Positions 1 through 6,629 of a DNA stretch of 36,002 bases are shown here, piece after piece. The DNA is from Magnetococcales bacterium. GTDB lineage: Bacteria; Pseudomonadota; Magnetococcia; Magnetococcales; UBA8363. The position numbers and the translations under genes are program-made. Position 1 is the first letter of the stretch; every line of letters starts with the position of its first letter. The DNA is taken from positions 1-36,002 of the forward strand of contig JADGCQ010000032.1 in the NCBI GenBank assembly GCA_015228925.1, in the 5' to 3' direction. Below the pieces are notes generated by a model, which searched no databases, had not been told where the DNA came from, and saw nothing but the letters and a program-made list of their open reading frames with translations.

Positions 1-741
1 GGTTATTTTCTGTCTGGGAAAAAATCTGAAAACTTGATTTATCTCCAAGGTGAACACCCCTTGAGGAAAGAAGATCAGGATTTGCTGAATATTTTTTCGC
101 TCAATATTGCCGCCGCTTTTGAGAATCTGGCATTGAACCAGGAGATTATCAATACTCAGAAGGATATCATTTTCATTCTTGGTGAGGTCATCGAGGCGCG
201 GAGTGGTGAGACGGGCCATCATGTGCGCCGTGTGGCGGAGAGTTCCCGGCTCATGGCCCGTCTGTTGGGGCTTTCGGCGCACGAAGTTGATGTACTCTGG
301 ATGGCCTCACCCATGCATGATCTGGGGAAAATTGGAATTCCTGATCATATTTTGAACAAACCGGGAAAATTGAACGATGAGGAGTGGAGAATCATCAAAC
401 ACCATCCCGAAATTGGTCACAGGGTTCTCCAAGGGCAGGAACGGGAGGTGGTGAAGGCGGGGGCTATTATTTCCATACAGCATCATGAAAAATGGGACGG
501 GTCGGGTTATCCTGAGGGGTTGAAGGGGGAGGAGATTTATATTTTTGCGCGGATCACCGCCATCATTGATGTCGTGGATGCTCTTTATCATGCGCGGGCT
601 TATAAGCCTGCTTGGCCGATGGAAAAGATCATCGCCTTGTTGCAGGAGGAACGAGGCCGACATTTTGAACCGAAGCTTGTGGATCTGTTCCTTGCGCATC
701 TCGACGATTTTTTGTTGATTCAGACAAAATACGCTGGATGA
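1..741 (+). CDS. HD-GYP domain cyclic-di-GMP phosphodiesterase, C-terminal part (5' end outside window)
   Basis: The reading frame is open to the left edge, so only the last 246 residues are seen. After about 45 residues that resemble the end of a GAF-like or DUF3369 sensor region comes a complete HD-GYP domain. It shows GHHVRRV (about 72-78), the metal-binding MHDLGKIG (about 105-112), HHEKWDGSGYPEG (about 161-173) and the late GRHFEP motif. Canonical HD and GYP signatures in this family mark active hydrolysis of cyclic-di-GMP in the cytoplasm. The sensor-plus-HD-GYP order is typical of response-regulator proteins whose receiver domain would lie upstream of this window. The following gene is 200 bases away and is probably transcribed separately. 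The domain call is firm; the full architecture and signal are unknown. Confidence 0.9.
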   Translation, partial: GYFLSGKKSENLIYLQGEHPLRKEDQDLLNIFSLNIAAAFENLALNQEIINTQKDIIFILGEVIEARSGETGHHVRRVAESSRLMARLLGLSAHEVDVLWMASPMHDLGKIGIPDHILNKPGKLNDEEWRIIKHHPEIGHRVLQGQEREVVKAGAIISIQHHEKWDGSGYPEGLKGEEIYIFARITAIIDVVDALYHARAYKPAWPMEKIIALLQEERGRHFEPKLVDLFLAHLDDFLLIQTKYAG

Positions 742-930
742 CACGAGACAAATTTCTCGTAACTCTCCTGGCCTAATTTTAAAATGCGATTACCCTGGTT
801 TGTATCCGTCGTTGGACTATCCAAGACGCCCGATGCTATTTTTACCAAGTCTTGACTGCTATTGTCGTTTCTTGGAGAATGCGCTCCGCACTGGGGGGGA
901 CATGTGCCCATTGCCTTTTCATCATAATGA

Positions 931-941
931 GGGGGGGGGGG
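931..941 (+). promoter_or_regulatory. G11 homopolymer in the translation start region of the LuxR-type gene
   Basis: Eleven consecutive G lie two bases before the ATG at 944 and follow a GA, so the tract also forms the purine-rich ribosome-binding site. Runs of this length are prone to slipped-strand mispairing. A change in length would alter the strength or spacing of the Shine-Dalgarno site, or the frame of any upstream start at 800 or 902. That it switches expression is inference; the tract itself is seen directly. Confidence 0.6.
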
Positions 942-943
942 AC

Positions 944-2092
944 ATGCTAAGCTTGTCTCAGGAAAGACTTTTAGGAATTATTGAGGAAATCCATGCGTCG
1001 GCTTTGCTCGCGGATGGCTGGATCGCCATTGCCGATTGTTTTAATGGCCTGTTTCACAACCAATATGCCGCACTCCTGGAGCGGGATAGTCAACAGAGAA
1101 CCAAAATCTATTCTTTTAGTGGGGAACTTATCGGTCACTCCAATACGGACTACACCTCCCGTTACAGCCAGAAATCGGTAACGGGGAAAGTTTGTTTCAA
1201 TCTACCCGCAGGAGAAATCTTTATCGATCTCATGCTCCCCAACCATTCCGAATATATTAAAAGCGAGGCATATCAAGATTTCTTCCGGCCCACCCAAGCC
1301 GAGCATCTGCTCCAGGTCAACCTGGCCAGGGGGACAGACCGGATTTTATCTTTCATCATGCGGCGTGGCGGTGGCCCTGCCGCAGCCTACACCCTGGAAG
1401 AGGGGCGTTTACTAAAAATTTTGTTTCCGCATTTGCGGCAAGCGGCACAGGTATGGCAACGGTTGGCAGCAGCCAAAGCCCTTGAAGATGGTTTTCAACA
1501 CGCCATGGATGCTTTTCCGTTTGGTGTTTTGCTGTTTGACGCCGAGGGTCGTCTCATCTCGATGAACCGGGTTGCCGAAAGTATCATGCAACACAACGAC
1601 GGTCTCTCCCTGGATAGGGATGGAAAACTCCGAGGCCGCACCCCAGCCGTGACCCATGCATTGCATCGCCTGCTGGCGCGGATAACCCACATGTTCGATG
1701 AAGTAGGGCTTTCTGCCGATCATACCCTGATGGTGAAACGCCCCTCCGAAAAACGTCCCTTTTCCCTGCTGGCCTTTCCCCTGGGGGAAAAACAGAGTTC
1801 ACCCTGGTTTCGTCAACCCAGGATTGGTCTGTTGCTTCTGGACCCAGATCGCTCCGGGGAACTCTCCGAATCGGTTATGGTCAACCTGTTCGGCCTCACC
1901 CCAGCCGAGGGACGATTGATGAGTACTTTGGTTTCGGGCGTTTCCCTCAGGGAGTGTGCGGAACGTTTCAAGGTTTCCGAACACACGGTGCGTACCCAGT
2001 TGAAAACCCTGTTCCAGAAAACCGACACCAATCGGCAGTCCGACTTGGTGCGTCTGGGGTTGACATCGGGAGGGTTATTTTTGGGCGGTTGA
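944..2092 (+). CDS. LuxR-family transcriptional regulator with PAS-like sensor domain
   Basis: Predicted 382-residue cytoplasmic regulator. The C-terminal 66 residues, from LTPAEGRLMSTL through VSEHTVRTQLKTLFQKT, form a LuxR/FixJ-type helix-turn-helix that binds DNA. A PAS-like segment (GVLLFDAEGRLISMNR, about 195-210) lies in the middle, and the first ~150 residues are an unrecognised alpha/beta sensor region. There is no receiver domain, so it probably responds to a ligand rather than to phosphorylation. I chose the ATG at 944 because it has a G-rich ribosome-binding site directly before it. Upstream starts at 800 and 902 would give a 430- or 396-residue protein whose added N-terminus is low in quality. 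The G11 tract just before the start is unusual. Ligand and targets cannot be read from the sequence. Confidence 0.8.
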   Translation: MLSLSQERLLGIIEEIHASALLADGWIAIADCFNGLFHNQYAALLERDSQQRTKIYSFSGELIGHSNTDYTSRYSQKSVTGKVCFNLPAGEIFIDLMLPNHSEYIKSEAYQDFFRPTQAEHLLQVNLARGTDRILSFIMRRGGGPAAAYTLEEGRLLKILFPHLRQAAQVWQRLAAAKALEDGFQHAMDAFPFGVLLFDAEGRLISMNRVAESIMQHNDGLSLDRDGKLRGRTPAVTHALHRLLARITHMFDEVGLSADHTLMVKRPSEKRPFSLLAFPLGEKQSSPWFRQPRIGLLLLDPDRSGELSESVMVNLFGLTPAEGRLMSTLVSGVSLRECAERFKVSEHTVRTQLKTLFQKTDTNRQSDLVRLGLTSGGLFLGG

Positions 2093-2187
2093 ATGTGGTT
2101 GACCGCAGAAAAGTCGAGATGATTCTTTTGATAAAATCAAGTAGACTAGAACGTGACGCCATTCCATTTTCGCACATGGAGTTCCCG

Positions 2188-2811
2188 ATGCCTGTAGCAC
2201 CAACCTTTGATGATGTCTGGAGAATGTTCCAGGAAACCGCCGCTCAAATGCGGGATACTGATCGAAGATTCAAGGAAACCGATCGGAAGATGCAAGAAAC
2301 TGATCGGAAAATCCAGGAAGGCTTTGCCCGAACCGATGCCCAAATGCGGGAAACAGACCGGATCGTCAAGGAGGTTTCCAAAAAAATCGGTGACCTGGGG
2401 AGCCGCTGGGGGGAATTTGTGGAAGGGTTGGTTGCTCCTGCCTGCGAAACCATTTTTGCCGAGCGTGGCATTCCGATCCACAAGGTGAGTCGGCGGGTCA
2501 AAGCAAAACTATCTGGCGGTCGCCACATGGAAATCGATGTGCTTGTCGTCAATACCGACGCCGTCGCACTGGTGGAGGTCAAGAGCGTCCTGACGGTGGA
2601 AGCTGTTCGGGAACATCTTGTACGTCTGTCGGAGTTCAAGGATTTTTTCCAAGAATACGCCAATAAAAAGGTTCTTGGTGCCGTGGCGGGGATTGTTATC
2701 GACAAAGATGCGGACCGCTTTGCCATGAACAAGGGGTTGTTCGTCCTGGTACAGTCGGGGGATACCATACGTATCACCAATGAACCAGAGTTCCAACCAC
2801 GCGCTTGGTAG
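2188..2811 (+). CDS. Coiled-coil protein with PD-(D/E)XK nuclease-like domain (DUF3782-type)
   Basis: A 207-residue protein. Residues ~18-65 carry a repeated heptad-like motif (ETDRKMQ, ETDRKIQ, ETDRIVK) that should form a coiled coil. The C-terminal half has the layout of a PD-(D/E)XK nuclease fold: EIDVLVV with D117, then LVEVKS with E130 and K132. This matches the DUF3782 group, in which a TDR repeat precedes a nuclease-like domain; the function of that group is not established. The ATG at 2188 is preferred because GGAG lies six bases upstream. An ATG at 2176 and longer extensions into the preceding gene are possible. It stands alone, without a methylase or helicase partner, so a restriction role is not supported. 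Confidence 0.7.
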   Translation: MPVAPTFDDVWRMFQETAAQMRDTDRRFKETDRKMQETDRKIQEGFARTDAQMRETDRIVKEVSKKIGDLGSRWGEFVEGLVAPACETIFAERGIPIHKVSRRVKAKLSGGRHMEIDVLVVNTDAVALVEVKSVLTVEAVREHLVRLSEFKDFFQEYANKKVLGAVAGIVIDKDADRFAMNKGLFVLVQSGDTIRITNEPEFQPRAW

Positions 2812-2856
2812 TGTTTATGCCGACCGACCCGTTACCTATCATGGTGAAATGACCTC

Positions 2857-3690
2857 ATGGAACCCAAATTTATCGACATCCTTGGACAGCGGATGGGCTA
2901 TCGGGAGAGTGATGGCCAAGGGCCGGAACTATTTTTCGTTCACGGTAATTCCCAAAGTGGCGAGACCTTTTTCAACCAGTTGGAAGGGCCTTTGGGCCGT
3001 CGTTTTCATCTGTTTGCCATGGATCTTTCCGGGCATGGCGCGTCGGGTTCCCCCATGGATGTCGTGTCTCAATGTTCCTTTCCCGGCCACCGGGAAGCCA
3101 TCGTGCAAATGGCGCAGGCATTGCTCTCCGGGCCTACCCTTTTTGTTGGCCATAGTCTGGGGGGACATCTGCTCATCGAATCCTCGCCAAGGCTGGAACA
3201 CATGGCTGGCCTGCTGGTGTTCGGCACCCCCCCTCTTGCCTTGCCACCACGGTTGGATCTGGCCTTTTGCGCAGACGGAGCGGTTACGACACGTATTTTT
3301 TCAGGTTCTCTGCATCCTGATGAAATCAAGGATTGGGCGTCCCGTCAGTTTTGGAAACAAAACTCGGATGCGATAACCTTGGTGGAACGGATGATCTTGG
3401 AAACCCATCCCATGGCCAGACCCACGCTTGGAAAATCGGCTGAAAAAGGGGATTTTGTGGATGAGATGAAAATTTTGAAATCCCTCTCCGTGCCACTGGC
3501 CATACTCCATGGCGAACACGACGCCTTGATCAATGGCGACTATTTCAAAGGTCTTTCCTTCCCAACCCTTTGGAACGATGCCGTCACGATTCTGCGCGAT
3601 GTGGGCCATTGCCCCCACCTGGAAGACCCGGAAACCTTCGACGGTATCATCGTGCAATTTGCCCGGCATTGCGGGCTTTTTACCCCCTGA
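2857..3690 (+). CDS. Alpha/beta hydrolase
   Basis: A 277-residue cytoplasmic hydrolase with no signal peptide. It has an HGN oxyanion motif at 29-31, the nucleophile elbow GHSLGG with Ser100, an acid in HGEHDALI (Asp222) and the catalytic His in VGHCPH (His251). Length and spacing fit single-domain esterases or lipases of the alpha/beta fold. The substrate cannot be deduced. It begins 45 bases after the nuclease-like gene on the same strand, so co-transcription is possible but there is no functional link. A MITE-like repeat element starts 27 bases after its stop codon. Confidence 0.85.
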   Translation: MEPKFIDILGQRMGYRESDGQGPELFFVHGNSQSGETFFNQLEGPLGRRFHLFAMDLSGHGASGSPMDVVSQCSFPGHREAIVQMAQALLSGPTLFVGHSLGGHLLIESSPRLEHMAGLLVFGTPPLALPPRLDLAFCADGAVTTRIFSGSLHPDEIKDWASRQFWKQNSDAITLVERMILETHPMARPTLGKSAEKGDFVDEMKILKSLSVPLAILHGEHDALINGDYFKGLSFPTLWNDAVTILRDVGHCPHLEDPETFDGIIVQFARHCGLFTP

Positions 3691-3717
3691 CACCCCATCC
3701 ATATACCCCCGTTGTAA

Positions 3718-3866
3718 GGGTCGCAAAAAGAATCAATCATTCCATCTCGCTTGCCTTTTGGCCCGCCACTCGCGTTGCGCAAAGGGTTACTACAGCCCGT
3801 AGTAGCACCTTGTCGGCGAACCAAAATTCGGCGCGATTCTGGGATAATTGATTCTTTCCGCGACCC
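3718..3866. mobile_element. MITE-like element with 26-bp terminal inverted repeats
   Basis: The left end (3718-3743, beginning GGGTCGC) and right end (3841-3866, ending GCGACCC) are inverted copies, with the AAAGAATCAAT core conserved in both and about four mismatches. The 149-bp unit is flanked on each side by TAA (3715-3717 and 3867-3869), which would fit a short target duplication. A small internal hairpin, TACTAC/GTAGTA, lies at 3788-3804. No coding capacity is seen. The structure suggests a non-autonomous miniature transposable element. No transposase is present here, and the family cannot be named. Confidence 0.5.
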
Positions 3867-3886
3867 TAAGACACCTTTTGGTTCTC

Positions 3887-3920
3887 CACGCACCCTTTGA
3901 CCCGAAGCATTTTTCACGCG
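3887..3920. repeat. Fragment of the CCCGAAGCATTTTT repeat, fused to the 3' end of brnA
   Basis: This stretch aligns closely with 18186-18219 inside the large palindrome (shared CACGC, CCC, CCGAAGCATTTTT and CGCG). It supplies the premature stop codon of the brnA gene on the minus strand. It therefore looks like an inserted or recombined piece of a dispersed repeat family. Confidence 0.55.
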
Positions 3921-4114
3921 ATTCCGAAATGCACCGTGGTGGAAACCTTCGTACCGCTTTCAGCGGGATGAACCAGTTGACCACCGATTCGCACATCAGC
4001 GGCTTCAAACATATCATCCGTCCATTCTGGAAGTTCTTCATATTCCTCCGGTTGGATGACATGTGTATCAACTTTGGACCAGTCGGTTCTGATAGCGAGC
4101 GATTTCCCGTTCAT
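3914..4114 (-). pseudogene. brnA: BrnA-type antitoxin, 3'-truncated by repeat sequence
   Basis: The 66-residue frame has the N-terminal half of BrnA antitoxins: DWSKVD, then PEEYEELPEWTDDMFEAA and a GG turn followed by a basic/polar link. Known BrnA proteins continue with an Arc/MetJ-like ribbon-helix-helix ending in a conserved GWQTRIN-type segment. Here the frame stops at VHFGIA, exactly where the dispersed repeat begins, so the DNA-binding part is missing. The start codon lies inside the 3' end of brnT (47-base overlap), the normal brnT-brnA arrangement. Such a fragment may still bind toxin but should not autoregulate. The family call rests on remembered motifs, not a database search. Confidence 0.65.
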
Positions 4115-4345
4115 TGGCCTTCCTCATCGAAAAAACGTGGCGTGCTTCGTCTCGTTGCACGTATCCGACAACCACCATGCGTCCGTCCAATTCACCAAAA
4201 CACATGATGCGGTGTTCGCCATAGTCCCGGCGGATGTCTTCGATCTCGTCAATGCGCCCGGAAACACCTCAGCGGCACTTCTAAAATCAAGCCCCCGTTC
4301 TTCAAGGGTTTTATCCCGTTTGGCCGGGGTGTAGGTAACCTTCAT
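4068..4345 (-). pseudogene. brnT: BrnT-type toxin gene with one-base frameshift
   Basis: Read from the ATG at 4345, the protein begins MKVTYTPAKRDKTLEERG and LDFRSAAEVF, the start of BrnT ribonuclease toxins. After codon ~28 the frame is lost, but the neighbouring frame continues with GRIDEIEDIRRDYGEHRIM, then ELDGRMVVVGYV and RHVFSMRKANERE, and stops at 4068. Restoring one base near 4263 would give a complete 92-residue BrnT, the usual length. The family cleaves RNA to halt growth and is held by BrnA. Because the paired brnA is also broken, a decayed module is more likely than a sequencing error, though an error cannot be excluded. No slippery heptamer for programmed frameshifting is visible. 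Confidence 0.75.
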
Positions 4346-4410
4346 CGTCCCCATGGTAGTTACGTTTATTTGGAATTGCAACCCTGAAATCCCACGGTAA
4401 ATTCGTTCCG

Positions 4411-6492
4411 TTATTTGACCAGTTTCATGACCAAGCGGTCATGTTCGGTCAGTGCCGTCTCAAAGGTAGCACTGGAACTTGTCAAGGCGGCATTCTTTGT
4501 AAATACTACGGAAATCATCCCTGGCCCGGCGGTGGTATCGGAAACGCCCCAGGTCAGGTTGTCGGAGGTGTCGTTCAAGACCGTCGAGAGTGTCAGACCA
4601 TCGGTCATGTTTTGATATTTCAGGTTGAGATAGCGTTTGTCCTCGGTCGTCGGGACCGGGGTATCGGTGACGACAACAGGGGCGGCGCGTAAGGCATCCG
4701 ATAGGTAATACAATTGATCCACGCGCACCAATGGGTCGTAAATCATGAGTTGAAAGCCGATATACCCGTTCAACGGGATGGGGACGTTTTTATTGTTCCA
4801 GGTGGAAGAGTCCGAAATCAGTTTTAAATTGGTCCGGTTGGGTGAAAGTTGACTATAGGCCCCAGTGGTCCCGGAAAGTTCGGCAACCATCTCCTGATTG
4901 GTGTATCCAATGCCATAGAGTTCCCACGACCGGACATCGGCTTTGGCACTCAGACCGCGATACATCTCGTTAAAAATAATGTTGTGATCGCTCTCCCGGC
5001 TCCAGGTACCGAACACCGAATTCAGATTTAAATCCTTTTGCCAAGTGCTGTTGGCAAACTGGATGGAAAATTTGGATTCGCTGAGTGTTCCAGTCTCCAG
5101 ATCCACGGTGGCCTTGATGGCCAGCGAGGTGATTTCCGAAGTCGGAATGGAAACGGTCGCGGTCGATGTGGCGTCCGGCGTAAATGTGGCGGTATTGCTG
5201 GTAGAGCTTTTCAAAATTTCAATATTGAGTTGTCCTTGATCTTTGCCATTGGAGCCGGTCTTGGTGGTCATGGTGACTGTTGCGCCGGTAAAATTCACGG
5301 TCAGATCGCCGGTCACTGTGACATCTTTTATTGTTGTGACTGCCGTTGGTGTGGTGGTCGTGGCGGCGGTAGTCGTGGTTGTTGTCGCCGCCGTTGTGGT
5401 ATCCGTGGCGGTGGTGGTGGTTGTTTCCTGGGTTACGATACTGACCCCTGGAAAGGTAAGTTTCCCGTCAGCCAAAGGGTTGAGGTTGGGGTCGTAATAA
5501 TGGAAATCTGAGGTGGTTTGGGAACTGGAGGTTGTCGTGGTCGTTGTGGCCGTCGCGGTGTCGGTGGTACTGGTGGCTGCGGGATAGTAGACGGTGAGGC
5601 TGGCGGTCCCCGGTTTGGTGACGGTGCTGGCGGCTGTGGTGGTGGTTGTGGTCGATATTTGCATGGGGGCACTGGGATAAATCACCGTCGGGGTCAGGGT
5701 TACGGCCCAGCTTTCCGTCTGTTTTTGGATGGTTCCACGCAAATGGTTGATGGCAAATGTTTCTGGCACCAAAAAGCCTGAGATGGTGTCATATTCGATC
5801 CAGTTGCTTTTTTTATAGCGGAAAATATTGGCATCTTTGAAGAACCGTTGCAGTCCATCGGTGGCGAGAGTGTCATCGATGGGGCTGGTAGAACTGGCAA
5901 ACCCTTGGACGTGGCCGTCGGTCTTGAAAAAGTTGGCATAATCGACGCCATTGTGAAAATGAATCGTGGCCGCTTTGATCGCTTTTTCAGAAATGGTAAT
6001 CCCTGCACCGGCTGCCGTCGAGGTTGCCGTCGTGGTCGTATCCGTCGCCGTGGTTGAGGAAGAACTGGTTCCTGTTTTGCTGTCGGGGTTTCCGTCTTCA
6101 TCCAAGGTTTGGAGAAAACGGGCCAGGTTAACCACCTGATCGTCGTTGATATGCCCTCCAGGGACCAGATCAATGGGGGTAATGATCCCTCGGGCCGTGG
6201 TGGACCCCAAGGGCAATCCACCAAGGTAGAAGGTGATGGTTTCCCCTTTGGCATAGGTAAACTGCCCTTCGGCATCTGTGGATCCGGTATCATTACTGCT
6301 GGTGCGGTAAACCAACCCATCGGTGGGACCGTCAAGAAACTTGCCTACCAGGGTTGTGGTAGGAATGCTGGGTGTGGAGGAACTGGAGCTGGAATCACTC
6401 TTCTCACCCATACACCCGCCTACCCATGCGGACAGGCACAACACGCTCATCAGGGGCAGAATACGCCGGTTCGTGTGGAGTTTCATCGCCAT
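4411..6492 (-). CDS. Thr-rich lipoprotein, surface or periplasmic, function unknown
   Basis: A 693-residue protein. A type II signal peptide ends in the lipobox VGGC, with Cys27 as lipidation site, followed by a Ser-rich tether. Residues ~50-135 (FLDGPTDGLVYRT, TDAEGQFTYAKGETITF, TPIDLVPGG, NLARFLQTLDEDGNPD) form a module seen in other secreted lipoproteins of marine and aquatic proteobacteria, with no established role. Three long Thr-rich stretches (about 145-160, 280-325 and 355-387) interrupt the rest. A ribosome-binding AGAGG stands six bases before the ATG at 6492. The low-complexity tracts explain the Gly-rich open frames on the other strand. It is isolated, so adhesion or envelope roles are only guesses. 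Confidence 0.8.
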   Translation of the reverse strand: MAMKLHTNRRILPLMSVLCLSAWVGGCMGEKSDSSSSSSTPSIPTTTLVGKFLDGPTDGLVYRTSSNDTGSTDAEGQFTYAKGETITFYLGGLPLGSTTARGIITPIDLVPGGHINDDQVVNLARFLQTLDEDGNPDSKTGTSSSSTTATDTTTTATSTAAGAGITISEKAIKAATIHFHNGVDYANFFKTDGHVQGFASSTSPIDDTLATDGLQRFFKDANIFRYKKSNWIEYDTISGFLVPETFAINHLRGTIQKQTESWAVTLTPTVIYPSAPMQISTTTTTTAASTVTKPGTASLTVYYPAATSTTDTATATTTTTTSSSQTTSDFHYYDPNLNPLADGKLTFPGVSIVTQETTTTTATDTTTAATTTTTTAATTTTPTAVTTIKDVTVTGDLTVNFTGATVTMTTKTGSNGKDQGQLNIEILKSSTSNTATFTPDATSTATVSIPTSEITSLAIKATVDLETGTLSESKFSIQFANSTWQKDLNLNSVFGTWSRESDHNIIFNEMYRGLSAKADVRSWELYGIGYTNQEMVAELSGTTGAYSQLSPNRTNLKLISDSSTWNNKNVPIPLNGYIGFQLMIYDPLVRVDQLYYLSDALRAAPVVVTDTPVPTTEDKRYLNLKYQNMTDGLTLSTVLNDTSDNLTWGVSDTTAGPGMISVVFTKNAALTSSSATFETALTEHDRLVMKLVK

Positions 6493-6629
6493 TCAAAGCC
6501 TCTTGACAACAAGGTTGATATCGCATCCGCTCCAACTGGAAACCGAATGCTCGAAAGGCGAATAAGCAAGTATCATACCAGCGATATGTTTTTTTCTATC
6601 TGGCAAATATTCGTTAATGAATAGTTTTT

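Noticed and set aside
4250-4275. Programmed frameshift in brnT
   Set aside because: No slippery heptamer or downstream structure seen, and the partner antitoxin is also broken, so decay is simpler.
5038-5511. Gly/Cys-rich plus-strand frame
   Set aside because: Mirror of the Thr-rich coding tracts of the lipoprotein on the other strand.
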